Positions 19,601-31,639 are shown, counted from the first letter of the stretch. The stretch is DNA of 64,000 nucleotides from Manduca sexta (GCF_014839805.1 NC_051134.1:13919170-13983169), one strand, 5' to 3'. The notes: a model not told the origin generated them from the sequence alone. Numbers and translations are program-made.

Positions 19601-21789
19601 ATTTTTTGATTGTACTATTAAATGAATTTTTAAGTATACATATTATAACGCATTAATTATACGATTATTATAATTGTATATGATTAGTCAAAGAGATTTG
19701 AGAACTCAAAAATGAACATCAACTTATCCTTACTTCGTTTTTCCTTTTTGTTTCGATTTATAATGACTTTTAGATAGTATAGAATATAAAATAAGTATTT
19801 TAAGATACAGATAAGGTTGTATCTACATTGACTTATAAAACTAAGCTCGATTTAAGGAATTATGAAAGCCTGTAGGGTTTTGATATACAGTAGAGGGCTT
19901 ACAATTGTAAAGGTAAAGGTAATTTACCTTTTGAGGGAATGGGACCTCATCTAGTGTACCAGTAAAGTGACCTGGAATGACCGAATCTAACGAGTAACTT
20001 GGTACTACTACTACTTCTGTTAGGCGTAAGTGACAAGGCCATTTGGTACAATCTATCTGGTTAGAGAATATCGCTCTGTGTATTTCTACAGCTAAACAGA
20101 TAGCTGCTAACTGCACATAGGTGCAGTCAGCCACAGCAGCTAAACCAATGAAAAAATCAAACCGCCTTTAAACTTTTGTTTCCGTATCAACAGTCTTTTT
20201 TTTTCACAAAAATAAACTTCATAATTTAGGTACTTTATTTTAGATAAAGAGAAATTAATATTTTGGTTGAAGTTAGTGTAGAAACGTTATGAAGTTTTAA
20301 ATGTGTTCAATTAATTTTGTGGTTGATTGTACTAGCGCTGTTGAGTTCTAGACAATATAATCATAGTTATCAATGAACATGAAACAGCTCTCAAACTTTG
20401 TACCCCTTTTTAAATAAATTGTGCGTACGGAGAAGTATGAGTTACATATAGAAACGGAGTGCAGAAAAAACTCAATAACATTCAAACTTTAAAAACATTG
20501 AATAGCAGTTGAATTTCGATTACTGGGCGACAACCAGAATCCATTAATTACTGATTCGATTCGAATACTTTACTGAATTAAAAAATCATTATAATTATTA
20601 GTTCTAATGCTGCTTTTTCTAACTACAATATTTATTTTACTTTTATATCAATAGGCCTGTTAAGTATTGGTAGATCGTTCCACACAGAAATCTGACATTA
20701 CATTTCGTAAAAATTGCTCAACATTAAATGCAATAAATAACCATTTATAATTGCGAAAAGTGGATGCACTTATCTTCAAGCCTCTGCATATTATATTATA
20801 CTTTCAAATTTTTAAGTCATGTAGACCTAATCTCCTTTGTCCGGCGCGACGGTCAGTGACATGAAGGCTCGGTAATTTTAGGAAATCACATTTAAAACAA
20901 TAATAAATTACTTTAAATTGCGACTTGCGGCTGCAAAAAATAGGCCTGGACTCTCTGTTGAGATACTTTGTCATACATGCACACCATTGGTATTCGATAC
21001 TATGCGATTGCACGTAGGGATGCTATAGGATCCTTTATCGTTCCACCTATTATCAGGTGGAGCTGCATCAATTTGTATTGCTTGTAGACTTTCGTTTATA
21101 GTTACATAGGTCTTGTTAGCGGCTTCGCTTGCGTGAATAGGCTTTTCCGGAATTAAGGTCTCTTGTGTCGATTTTTTTGTAGTATCCAGGGTAAAAGTGA
21201 CTAATATCATAATCAAGAATATGTATACGTGCCTAATTTCATTCAAATCCTTTTAACAGTTTTTGCATTAACTTCCTAAAAACATCCTAACATTTGCATC
21301 TACTTTACAAACTTTTGAATCTACAATATTAATAAAACAAAGTTTATAATTACCATTATGCTCATCAGTGTTTTCTTCAACTTCGTCATGTTCATCTTGA
21401 CACAAATTGCTCAAGTTTTTGGATTCACTATATTTATTATTACCTAAAATATTGTCTATAAGGAAAGTTTTACTTTTATCTTTAACACTTCGGGATGATT
21501 CACTCTTGTCACTTATTGTATTTGTTGCACTTTTTCCTGGTAGTATCAATCGGTTATGTTCGAAATAAAGTATTTTCTCAGCATTACCAAAAGAATTTAT
21601 TATAGAATTTTTACTAACATAATGGTCACTATTTTCACAAATATCAATTGTTTCATTTTCGCTATCATGTTCCGTTTCTGATTCACAGCCATAATACGTT
21701 GAATCTCTATCACCGCACAGCACCCTATTGTTTCTTAAATTGATCGCATCATTCTCACAAGTGCTCGATATGTCATCTATTGCGTCCAT
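13319..21789 (-). CDS. Three-exon homeobox gene, ANTP-class/NK-like, with eh1 motif (293 aa)
   Basis: The coding parts on the minus strand are 21789-21354, 17324-17208 and 13647-13319. Introns are GT-AG and phases match (1+2 at both junctions), giving 293 residues and a TAG stop. Residues 109-116 are FLIDNILG, a good match to the Engrailed-homology (eh1) motif that recruits Groucho-type corepressors. The homeodomain spans about 198-257: Arg5, Leu16, Phe20, Tyr25, Trp48-Phe49, Asn51 and Arg53 are all in place, with Tyr at position 8 instead of the usual Phe. '[15 protein letters not shown]' is typical of NK-like/ANTP-class proteins. The protein is predicted to bind TAAT-type DNA in the nucleus and repress. 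The Drosophila gene lms (lateral muscles scarcer) is my leading guess for the orthologue, but I cannot confirm it and leave the symbol blank. Confidence 0.85.
15025..15250. other. GC island in intron 2 with open frames on both strands
   Basis: This stretch is clearly GC-richer than its flanks. On the plus strand a 'TCAGT' initiator lies at 15057-15061, followed by a 'GGACA' (DPE-like) at 15084-15088. On the minus strand an ATG at 15183 opens 52 codons (start '[14 protein letters not shown]', stop at 15025). Neither reading has a domain or clean splice support. It may be an intronic promoter, an enhancer or an unrecognised exon. Confidence 0.3.
16737..16789. repeat. Long imperfect GC-rich hairpin
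   Basis: 'ATCGCGTG' at the left answers 'CACGCGAT' at the right, and inside them 'ACCGC...TGTGA' answers 'TCACA...GCGGT' around an AGAG loop, giving roughly 24 imperfect base pairs. It lies about 420 bases downstream of exon 2 within intron 2, in otherwise AT-rich DNA. Confidence 0.6.
17208..17324 (-). CDS. Exon 2 of the homeobox gene
   Basis: The acceptor is TTGTTTATTTTTGCAG|TGTC and the donor TCTACG|GTATTT. Only one of three frames is open, the one that joins both neighbours in phase. The exon encodes 38 residues including '[19 protein letters not shown]' and '[13 protein letters not shown]'. Such a conserved linker just before the homeodomain is common in NK-like proteins. GC content is well above the flanking introns. 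Confidence 0.88.
17585..17612. repeat. Perfect 12-bp hairpin
   Basis: 'TATAGTTTAATG' and 'CATTAAACTATA' are exact inverse complements around a CGAA loop. The stem is AT-rich and short, with no adjoining features that would make it a terminator or microRNA. Confidence 0.85.
17848..18232. mobile_element. Possible small MITE with inverted ends
   Basis: The left 'ACAGAACAAGAACTAAGCT' (17856-17874) answers the right 'AGCTAAGTTCTTGTTCTGT' (18208-18226) with one mismatch. The ~380-bp span has no ORF. A local palindrome AAGCTAAA/TTTAGCTT follows the left end. No clear target duplication was found. Confidence 0.4.
19013..19270 (+). repeat. tRNA-derived SINE (family A), near full length
   Basis: The head 'CTCGGGGCGTAGTTG' and the 'GGGTTCGAATCCCGGG' box match the A and B boxes of a tRNA-type polymerase III promoter. 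The body ends with 'CCCCTTCGGGGATAAAATGC' and 'GTGATGTTGTGTGT'. The A-rich string 'AAAAGAAAAAAAAA' occurs on both sides (18998-19011 and 19272-19285), as expected of a target duplication. The element lies in intron 1 of the homeobox gene, antisense to it. Confidence 0.85.
19850..20150. repeat. Possible dispersed repeat
   Basis: The stretch is more complex than its flanks and contains 'CTGCACATAGGTGCAG', a short palindrome, near 20111-20126. An open frame covers most of the minus strand but shows no domain. I think it is an old repeat copy, without proof. Confidence 0.25.
20971..21210 (-). CDS. Small ORF in intron 1 of the homeobox gene, uncertain
   Basis: The minus-strand frame from the ATG at 21210 encodes 79 residues. 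Just before this ATG, in the same frame, are further hydrophobic residues ('VYIFLI'), so together with 'MILVTFTL' it resembles a signal peptide whose Met would have to come from an upstream exon. The rest is hydrophilic with potential N-glycosylation sites. No family is recognised. It may be an exon of a nested secreted peptide or a chance frame. Confidence 0.25.
   Translation of the reverse strand: MILVTFTLDTTKKSTQETLIPEKPIHASEAANKTYVTINESLQAIQIDAAPPDNRWNDKGSYSIPTCNRIVSNTNGVHV
21354..21789 (-). CDS. Exon 1 of the homeobox gene: acidic N-terminus and eh1 motif
   Basis: The ATG at 21789 (context AATAATGG) opens 145 codons, followed by the donor ATAATG|GTAATT, one base into a codon. The same frame would stop at 21268 if unspliced. 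The protein is rich in Asp, Glu, Asn and Ser, with acidic stretches such as '[11 protein letters not shown]' and '[13 protein letters not shown]'. FLIDNILG at residues 109-116 is the eh1-type motif. An initiator-like TCAGT on the minus strand lies at 21919-21915. Confidence 0.82.
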
Positions 21790-23756
21790 TATTGGTTATA
21801 TTACGTACGCCCGGAATTACACATTAAACACGTCACTTTAACTTTAAAGAGGCACCACACTGGACGAGAAAGCTATGTGCGAAGACAAAATTTCTTAACC
21901 GCGAGATGACGGAAACTGATAATTGCTTCCGAAAATAGGTGGTGCCACTTGATCGGCTACGGTGGCTGTAGGTATGGTCGAGATGAGATGCTGTTACGCT
22001 ACTGGCTAATAATCTAGTGGAGGGGATAACGCCATCTTATGTAGGTGGGGCTTCCACGACCGCCTGCGAAAATTCACACCTTTCTTTTATTTGATAATAC
22101 GTTATGTCAGGGCTCTTTAACTCACAAAGGATCTCTAAAAGCTTATGATGAGCACAGGATCCAATTTCCGTTTGTTATTGTTTGATTAATGTCGCTGATT
22201 TAAGTGATTTATTGTAAGTGATTCCACTTCCAAAGGGCGTGTTGTTATGAATATTTTATCCTAATGCTTTAAATTACCACCCCTTCGCTTTTGTCTAGAA
22301 ATATTTTAAATCGTTTCCTAATAACTGTGAGAAAAACAAATATACTCTTTTTTATGTTATATGACGTTTTATGAAAATGTTTGTATTCGTCTTAAGGTTC
22401 CGATTATAAATTAAATAATTATCGATTTAATTTACTTGTAAGTATAATGTAAGCCTGTTTGTAACAAAGAATAACATAAAATATTATATTCTAAACGAAA
22501 CCCAAATTAGAACCTAACAGGCTCACGAAAATAACATTCTAGAGATTTATAAATATATATTTGATCTAGCTCTTCACCCGTCTTAATTTAAAAGAGCACA
22601 TTAATTACTTTCAGTTTTGAATCCTCAAGACAATATAATATGTATTTTATGCTTGTATTACATTGTTTCTGACAAGATTTCATTCTACCTATAAAAGTAA
22701 AGATAATGATAGTAAACTGACGCAACACGAAGAGGCACTGCATATAGTTTAGGCAATAAAAACCTTTCATCTACTAAGAACCGAATGCCTTCAGAGAGTC
22801 CACAGTATCATTTAGGACAAAGATAACGGTTACCAGAGTTTCAGTAGCCAACTGTATCGCTTTTGACGACACAAGGATGTTTCCACTGCGAATGCGTCAA
22901 AGACATGGAGCAGCAACAATCACTAGACAAAAGTTAGATATATGAATTTTGATTGATAGAACTGTATAACTATGCGCTCAACATATCCCAGTCTTATGTG
23001 CCATTGGTTATCAAGAGTCTTTAAACATATTTCACTTGTTAAAAATGAGGTGACAGTACAAATATGCATTGTAATGCGATGAAATATTTATAGATTTAAT
23101 AATTTGGGCGGTTTTGCTTTTGAGCAAGTATAGCTCTTACGGATCTTTACTTACATGTATATTACTATATTTATAAACAGTTGTCTAGTTGTAGCTCTAC
23201 TTGGTATTTGGGTTGTTGAGTTTATATTTTAGAAGCTTTTTAATTGTGTTTATTTATTTCAGATTTTTTCACTAAATAATCTTTATACGATGCTCTAGTC
23301 GGGTCCTTACCCATTTGTTTTCTTTTATAATAATTTATTCTGTCTACCTTTTGTTTATTTATATAACCAGTATCTTTACTTTGATTATTATGCCATAAAA
23401 AAACAAAGAAAAACTTGGTAAGGATTAAGTAGAATCAGTGATATGACAGTAGGCTATTTTACTCATGTTTCTAATAAGTTTATCAAAAATGTATGTCATT
23501 TAAAATCTAACACAGATAGCACGATTAAACTTCAGTAACTAACCGTCAAGATTTATTCATTTGAAGTTTTATGAAAGAGCTGAATGTCTAAAAACGAAAA
23601 AGAGACGCAATAGTGTCCAGTGACGTCATCAGGAATTGCGGTCTGCGCGAAAGAAAGGGTTAGCGCGCTATCCCTACTACGCGGACGTCGCAATATGAAT
23701 TCCTACCTCAATATTTAACCAATTTTATTGCTGATTTCAGAAATACTCGCTCACTA
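21790..23756. other. Upstream region of the homeobox gene, no gene seen
   Basis: The first ~300 bases are GC-richer, as expected for a promoter and 5' leader. No strong TATA box was found. Beyond 22100 the DNA is AT-rich without coding character. Minus-strand regulatory elements of the homeobox gene could lie here, but I see no defining motif. Confidence 0.4.
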
Positions 23757-23769
23757 GATATTCTAATAA

Positions 23770-24089
23770 TATAATATCAGCCCTGTATTATATACTTGCC
23801 CACTGCTGAGCACAGGCCTCCTCTACTACTGAGAGGGATTAGGCCTTAGTCCACCACGCTGGCCTAGTGCGGATTGGTAGACTTCACATACCTTCGAAAT
23901 TCCTATAGAGAACTTCTCAGATGTGCAGGTTTGTCACGATGTTTTCCTTCACCGTTAAAGCGAATGATAAATTCATAAAGAATACACACATGATTTAGAA
24001 AAGTCAGAGGTGTGTGCCCTTGGGATATGAACCTGCGGACATTCGTCTTAGCAGTCCGTTCCACACCCAACTAGGCTACCGCCGCCGAT
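23770..24089 (-). repeat. tRNA-derived SINE (family B), near full length
   Basis: Read on the minus strand, the head is 'GGCGGTAGCCTAGTTGGG' with a 'GGTTCATATCC' B box. The body passes through 'GTGAAGGAAAACATCGTGAC' and 'CTAGGCCAGCGTGGTGGACT', and the tail contains 'GTGCTCAGCAGTGGGC'. 'GATATTCTAA' flanks both sides (23757-23767 and 24089-24098) as a target duplication. Confidence 0.85.
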
Positions 24090-27000
24090 ATTCTAAATAA
24101 ATCTTAAATACTTACAACATTATTTAAAACAAATAAGTTTTTGTTCTCCTGTAATATGGTGTTAACAAATAACGACTTGGTAGAATCTATTAGGTAATAG
24201 GTAGTACTAAACATTAAAATCAATCAAAAGAGTAAATTTTCATAAGACATGTAGGTGTCGCTTGGGCAATACTAAGAGATATTTTGGATCATTTGTATAA
24301 TTTGATCATCATGAAAAGTAAATCGTGCATGCAATAGTTGCAACGTGGCCTACTTTTTGCGTATACAAATTGCGGACATATTCAATATAAACGAATTTGC
24401 AACCATGGTCAATTTGCGACAAAACTTCATTCTTGAAAGATATTTAATATTTAAGTAAGACTGAATAACCGACAGAAAAATACATAGCAACCGACGGAAT
24501 TAGAGTAATTGCTTAGTATGCAGGACAATGACATCTACCTGAAGGTGACGCAAAACTAACCATAAATCCAATACATTGTAGTACAATATATAGATACTTT
24601 TACATATTATTATTTATTTATATATATTAAATAATATGCTACTCCACCAATATATCGGCACTGTCAAAAGGAAAAAACGCCTGTTTGGTACCTTACTGGA
24701 GGAACGAGTGGAACGGTTATTTTGGTTTTGCCAGTCTTTATTTATTTATTTATTAAATAACAATACACACACAGCCATTACAGGGTACACCCAATTCGAA
24801 TCGGCGGAATTATAAACAATAGCATAAGAAATACAACTATACCGTATAACTACTTATACAAATACATTATGTAACATCAATAAAAACTGAGCATAACAAT
24901 TAATAACATACAGCAATTTTATTGCGCGATCACTCCAGTTACACTTCAAAACATCTGCTTTGACATTTCTTAAAATCTAATGTGGATGCTCAGGATTATA
25001 GTGACGGTTGGATGAGAATTGGGCACAGTCCCTAAAACCATTTACGCCCTACATCGGGATAACGAAAAAACCCTGCATTAGCCTTCTTCGCGCATACAAT
25101 AATGTTAATATTTAAATCATTAAAGACTATTTAAATCTAAGGCCCCGTTCAGATGACAAACGTCGGACGCGCGTTACCTAAACATATTTTATAATGAATG
25201 TTAGACATTGAAATAAAACAATAATTTTCCGATTATATTGCGGTTTTTTATATTATAATTTTCTGCCAACTGATAAATTGGCCAGGTAGAAATTATATAT
25301 TAGTAACAACGAAAAATATTTTTATTTTAATACACTTATTTTGTACTAATATTTTGGTCGGGGCATTCTCATGTGAACCCGTGCGTACACGCGCATTTTG
25401 TTAAGGATTGTTATTTAAACGGGATCAAAATCTGTTCTTTCCTGGCGCCGCACTTATCAAATTGAAATGGAGGGAAAAGAAGATATAAGTTGTAATTTTT
25501 CCACAACAGAGAGGGAGATAACATAATTGACTAGGAACGGAAGGCATTACCTTCAAGCCGATTACAACTGATAAACAAACACAGAGGCTGCTAAGCATTT
25601 CAACTGGCTTCAATCCTGATTCAATGTTTCTATAAAATGTATGGAATATTTTGCTATAGGTAATCTTCACACAAATGCCTTATTATAGATTTAGTAGAAC
25701 CGTAGTACCACGTATCACGCCAGAGTAAGCCTAAAGAGCCAAGGAACGACTCCAGCGCTATCTTTATATTCAAAGCAAAACCACTCTCTTCAACAACTCT
25801 ATTCACTAACAGAAATTACCTACCTCGTCGGAAAATGAATGTACATAGGACCACCAGGTGTCGCTTTATTCTAAAATTTTCGTTGTTTTCCCAAACTGAA
25901 GAAACCTTTATGGTACAGTGTTTTGCTGACAGATGGCAGCACTCAGTTTGTATAATGATTCTATTCTGTTTTAAACGACGTTCTCCATATTCTCAAATAA
26001 TACGGGTGGATTGAACTAGAGTGCGTCGCTGTAAGCATTTTTCACTTACTTGACAAGTTTCTTCGTAACTTTTTACTTGTTAAAGAGTTTAAAAGATGAT
26101 TTAGATAATCATAAGATTTTTATTATTGGTATGTAACTAAATAGGGTAATTTATTTAACATTATGTTTATTTATGTTCTATTTTGGAATCAAATTAATTA
26201 TTAGGTACCTAAGTGATATAAATTAGAAATAAATTTTGTGTGTTGTATTTTGTAATTCTCATGATGTCAATTATTTCACGTATTGTGACCTTTTCTACCC
26301 GACTGTCCGAGAAGATGTATAATATTTTTTTTAATAAAAAATTTGCTTTCTTATGTCCGATACAAATAATTTTATCCTAAAGGTCAACGAATAAAATAAT
26401 TTATTAACTACAACTGCACAGACAGTGTAACTATAATTTGTTTCACTTCAAAACCCTAACGGGACGATTGTAATAAAGAGGTTCTTTATAAAAAGGTTTT
26501 AATTGTTTACAGTTTACAGCGTTGGAAGATTCAACAGTAGGACGTTTATTTGTCAAATTTATTATTCAGTACAATTCATTAAACAAGCGATAAATAAGAT
26601 CTGAGAAAGGGCCTACATGCTAATCTTTAGGCTCTCTTACAAAGGACGAGCGGCTTTCACTTCATAAAATCTATGTTATAATATCGATATCTCTATTAAA
26701 ATTGTAATGATAAAGCTTCATAGTCATCAGAAACATTTTCTTATTTCTTGCCCGATTGTAGCGTGTAGGTTCTATGATTATCGATGAATGTATAATATGA
26801 ATATTTCTTCTTTTACTATTGTGAAATTCTTGAAAAAGATGAAGTTTAATCTTCCGTTTTTTTTTTGAGATTTAATGCAAAATCCTTTAAATATTTTTGA
26901 TAACTTTTGATAAAAGCCTGTTATAGTGTTCGAAAAGGCATCATGCACGCTTTTCCTTTCCGGGTAATTTTATCTCCAAGCCGAAATAATCCACGAAAAC

Positions 27001-27629
27001 TTGTGACTTAGTTTTTATGAAGCCGTATTATATGAAGGTGTATTTTACATGTATAACTGTTGTATAGGTTAAGATTATTATCTGGTACTGTTCCCAACGA
27101 GGACTTCAAAAGTTAGTTCCTCACGGAGTTCTTAATATTCTCTATTTTTATTTCTTTCAGTAGTCTACTTCTTTTTTCTTTGTAATTTGTTGCTTGAATG
27201 TTTTCTTTTTAAATGCGTTTTTGTAATTAAAATAATAAGTAATAATAATACCAACCATGTATTTTCTTATAGATAGCACGAATCCTTAGTTCAGCACTCT
27301 GGATTAGATCGGGTTGACTGCATTACTAAAAATTATTAAGAATTCAAGCTGTGTAGGTTTCGTCATACTTTTGTTTCATTAACCGTTATTATGTACTTTG
27401 TGCTTTAACATTGATTACAATTTTAGTACAATCCAAGCATAGTCACTTTTCCTGTAGCAACAATCACATCGATATTAGGCATTTTGCGCATAGACAAGCC
27501 ATAATAAACAGAAGAATAACAGAGTAACTGAAGATGTATTCAATTAATAATCAATAAAAAAAAAAAATCAAAAGTACACTACCACTAAGTAAGTATACCA
27601 TTAGATCCAAAAGGAAAAGTGAAGATGAA

Positions 27630-27807
27630 ACCAGGACACCTACTTTTCGCCTGATGATATGATAGGGGGCGAGTATCGCCATATCGATCACAAACTCCAA
27701 ACTCAGAGCTGTTACTAAGCAGTTTCACTTTGCCCACACCGAGATTCGAACCCAGAATCTTATAGCAATGTCGTACCGCGCATGCAACTACGCCACCGAG
27801 GCCTTCA
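27630..27807 (-). repeat. tRNA-derived SINE (family A), diverged
   Basis: Read on the minus strand, the head is 'GGCCTCGGTGGCGTAGTTGC' and the B-box region is 'GGGTTCGAATCTCGG'. The body contains 'GGCGATACTCGCCCCCTATC', which parallels the 19013 copy. The 3' end is diverged. Confidence 0.8.
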
Positions 27808-28711
27808 ATTAAGTGTAATCCTGTCATTGGTTAAAAAAACATAAAAAAATTAACTCGTATGACATACTTCAGCATCCATATTATCGTTTAAAGTGGCTTC
27901 AGTCTTCGATAGGTATATCCATTTCGCCTTTGTGAGTGACACCGGATTTTCAAAAGCAGTACTTCGCGCTTAATAGAAAATTTGACACGGCTGGCGTTGA
28001 CTTACACCGGGTTTTTAAAATACATGATTCGTATATTCTGATTCTATTATGGTCTATTATATAATGATGTGTTTAACTTATAAGAATGTATCCTGGCAAT
28101 CATCAAAATGCGAAATTAATTCGTAATAGAAATAATTTAAACTTGGGGTTTATTGGTTATCAGGCCGATTCTAGTCATGTCGACCGTATATAAAAATGTG
28201 AGTGTAGAAAAATGCATTATTCTCATGAAACTAGGCACTAAGAACACCTGTATCTTAATTGATTATTTGTAAAAAAAATAGTTTTTTTAATAGTTCGCTT
28301 TTACGTAACGTAAAAACTGGCAACACAATTTTAAAATAAATAATTTATTACATGGTTTTTGAAATTATTTTCGGAAGGTAATAAACCAGTGAATGTTCAT
28401 ATAACACAACTACGAATTTTTAACGGGTATTCTTTTTATGTGCCAATAAAAAAGTAATTCGTACATAGACGTAATTACATTAAATTCTATTGTTTAAGCT
28501 GTTTTATAACTAGATAGAATTCTGCCACACGGTAGTGGTGGGGCACGCTTTGAACTAATTTCAGTACTATTTTTAGGGCGTATATACATGTAACTAACAC
28601 CCGCCATCTCGTAATATCGGCTGCTTCAGATATGGTGCGTATAAACGGCATAGGAAATGGGATTATTTGAATTAACTACGGTTGCGCTAAGCCGGGAATT
28701 TCCGACCGCGT

Positions 28712-28815
28712 TTGATATAATTTATGATATTATAATTTAACATCAAATACGTATGTTTATAAACAATACTACGTTATAGAAGCAGTTGCTGTTAAGTTTC
28801 TTCATTTGTGTACTT
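28712..28815 (+). repeat. Dispersed repeat, copy 1 (partner at 31736)
   Basis: This ~100-base segment ('GTTTATAAACAA', 'GAAGCAGTTGCTG', 'TTTCTTCATTTG') has a clear same-strand partner at 31736-31836. No reading frame is present. Confidence 0.65.
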
Positions 28816-29159
28816 TAATAAAATGTACTACGTTTCAAAAGTACTGCAATATATTTTACATAGTTACTACGTAAATATAACTATTTACTCACTACAAACT
28901 GTTTCATCGATGAGGGTTATATATAAAAGAATTGATTTCTTAATATAATTAAAAATTAAAGAACAATCAGAGCCAAAAGAAGAAACCATATGTTGCTATT
29001 TCAATACTTTATTACTGATACTTCAGTTAGATGAAGTTTAAAAAGTATATGAACAATTTTAGAAGTTACTGAAGCTTAAAAATCACTTCTTTGTTATAAG
29101 TTTATAGGAACGAATTTTTGTAATACGCGATTTTTTTTTTATTAAAAGAGTTCACACCC

Positions 29160-29415
29160 CACCTCCATTTATATGTCACGATATGTTGGTGGTAGGATAT
29201 ATTTTATATCTGCCCGGATAGCTTATCATCATCATCATAAAGGTGTTAAAATTCGTCATAGTGGCGCGTAAGTGTGTCGCGTTCCGGGGTCGGCCTGTGT
29301 ATATTCGATTCCAGCACGCCGGCATAACTGTGTCAACTGCCGAGAAGTAATCATCTCTCCTCAGTCGATATTCCATCGGACCTCAATCCAGTTACCGTCG
29401 CAGTGGAGTCGCTAT
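29160..29415 (+). repeat. Dispersed repeat family C, longest copy
   Basis: It contains 'GTGTGTCGCGTTCCGGGGTC', 'GCCGGCATAACTGTGTC' and 'GTAATCATCTCTCCTCAGTC'. The same order of blocks recurs, in the same orientation, at about 32160, 40468 and 58850. No frame or inverted ends are visible. It is probably a SINE-like family. Confidence 0.7.
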
Positions 29416-30897
29416 GACGCGCAAATATACAAAAAATACTGATGCCGGATATAACATACTTTAAACTTCTAACATTGTGTTTACAGATTACAGTCCAGTC
29501 AAACAATTTCTATAAGCGTCTTGCTCAGAGTAGGTGCTTAGTTTTGCCCACTTTGATTTGTCCCAGGGGAATAGTCTTGTTCACTTGCAACTTGCAAGAA
29601 CACAGCCGCTAAAAATCAATCAACAAGTTCGGTTTAGGTTCGGTTCGGTTATTTTACTTCTGTTTAAATAACGACATTTCTGTTGTAACCTTTATGACTT
29701 TTATGTAATTTCTTACTTTAACATTTAGAATCATGAAGAAACTGATTATACTGTAGAACTCTATAAGACCGGTGCCCACGGCCGAACAATATCGCCCTAA
29801 GCTATTATCCTGACAGAATAAAGAATTATTAAAAACAGGCAACGTTTGTAAGAAGGTTTATTATGGACGTCTCTAATCTCTGACCTTTCAAGATACTCGA
29901 AAAATCATTTGAGACGCGTCCGTCTAACAATAGGCTTAACTTTTTGTCCGTCAGCTTAAAAATCTGCGGCCAAAATATTGTACACATTATAGTCTTATAG
30001 AGTAGGTTGCTATTAGTATATTAATTGTATCACATCAGTATACAAATGACAATATCAGGTAGCATTATTGAGAAACATTGTAATTCAGCTTCTTGTGTAG
30101 GAAACACCATAACGCTTACAAAAGCAATATAATTCCTTAACTAAAGCAATTGCCTTTCCAGTTCATTAAATTATAATTATGAATATTTTTAAAAACTATC
30201 ACCGCAAGAAAATTCCATGTTTAAATAAAGAACGATTCATAGGTTTAAAATTAAAAAAATAATCTAAAATGTCTACAGGTACAAAATAAAAGTGCAAGGA
30301 AAATTTACTTGCAACTTAAATGTTATTCGTGAATATTTTATTACGTTTTTATCTCGAGTTCTTCTAGATGTTTCGACCTTAGCAAATTGTAAATATCTTG
30401 AGAATTTACCACCTCGGCAACCCGTAATGTGCACCGCACCGCTCTCAATATACAGACGTCCCTTGAGTAACGTCTATAGTACATTGGTAGAGACATGAAA
30501 TATTGCTCACTGGTTTATGGAGACACTATTTTTAAATTAATGCAAAACACTTCGGGTCGAGCGTATTAAGGAAATAGATTCTCGCGACTTTGCTGATGTA
30601 AGTAGGTCGAGCCTCTGTTTATCGTCTGAAACAAAAGAGTAATGTCTACCATCACTTACATTATTAATCTGTACTTATCTCGAGATTACGAGATTTCTTT
30701 TATCTTAATTTGAAGTATAATTTAAGGAAGAACTAGTACAATAAGTATTAAGTAATAAATATTCTAGAGAAAATATAAGACTAACTACTATGTCGTTGTT
30801 CTGGAAATCAACATGGAACATGTTAGAGTTTTTATTTAATGTGTTAAGTACAGTGTTAAAATAAAAGTTTGTAATTTATCTAAGCGGTATAACGTGA

Positions 30898-30970
30898 TGC
30901 AGGTCTCTTTTGACAGGTCTTTGGGGGAGGCCTATGTTCAGCAGTGGATTTTATAACGGCTGATGATATA
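30898..30970 (+). repeat. RTE-type LINE 3' tail fragment
   Basis: 'GGGGGAGGCCTATGTTCAGC' is followed by 'AGTGGATTTTATAACGGCTG' and 'ATGATAT'. This is the terminal signature of lepidopteran RTE-like LINEs. Only the last ~75 bases are left, as is usual for 5'-truncated insertions. Confidence 0.75.
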
Positions 30971-31639
30971 AGGTGATCATTAAGGTCAAGCTGGCATTAG
31001 TCAATAATTTATTAACCTATACCACTAGTGACCTTGGTATGATTAATAGTGTGTGGATTGATGAATAGATAAATCGGATCACAAAATACCTTAATAATCT
31101 ATTATTTGGCGTCAATCTGGATCAGATTGATACTATATTGATCATTCTTCATGTCTAAGCCGCATTTCTGGTCAAATTGCCCATCTATGGTTCTAAAAGT
31201 ACTATCATTTTAAATGTTCCCTAAAAATACTATAACTTTATTACAGAGTTTGCTTACATGAAAAATCCGATTTACTGTAACAACAGCTTTAGTCGTTCAC
31301 AAGGTGCGTAGGTTAATGAAAAAGTTCTAAAATTTATTGAAGAGTAAACCCAAAATATCATAATCCTATTAATAGCTTAGCAATACTTACTGAGTAAGAT
31401 TTATTGGAAAAGATCGGATTCCCATCACATTACAATATAAAGGTTTTGTTGGTAGAAGATCATTAATAAACCTTATTGAATCCAGAAATATGTCATTTCA
31501 TTAGATAGCGATTTGCGAGCATCATATTTTTGTAATAAATGTACGGCTGCTCCTAGTTTTTTTAAAGGAGTAGTTAATAAAAACAACAACTTACTACTCC
31601 CGAAACTGAAAATCACAAATAACTATTTCACAATGAGAC

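Larger units (their letters stand above)
17325..21353 (-). other. Intron 1 of the homeobox gene
   Basis: This 4.03-kb intron starts GTAATT and ends TTTTTGCAG. It contains a perfect small hairpin at 17585-17612, an inverted-repeat pair at 17848-18232, a SINE at 19013-19270 and a small same-strand ORF at 20971-21210. Otherwise it is AT-rich with no exon-like sequence. Confidence 0.75.
24090..29150. other. Intergenic region, mostly featureless
   Basis: AT-rich DNA with an (ATTT)n run at about 24740-24765, possibly the A-rich tail of a minus-strand retroposon extending to about 24960. It also holds a SINE at about 27640 and a degenerate repeat at 25190-25270 resembling 36240-36320 ('AGACATTRAAAT...' followed by 'GYGGTTTT'). 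No exon-like sequence was found on either strand. Confidence 0.5.

Noticed and set aside
27585..27827. Minus-strand frame of 80 codons
   Set aside because: It coincides with a minus-strand SINE-A copy.
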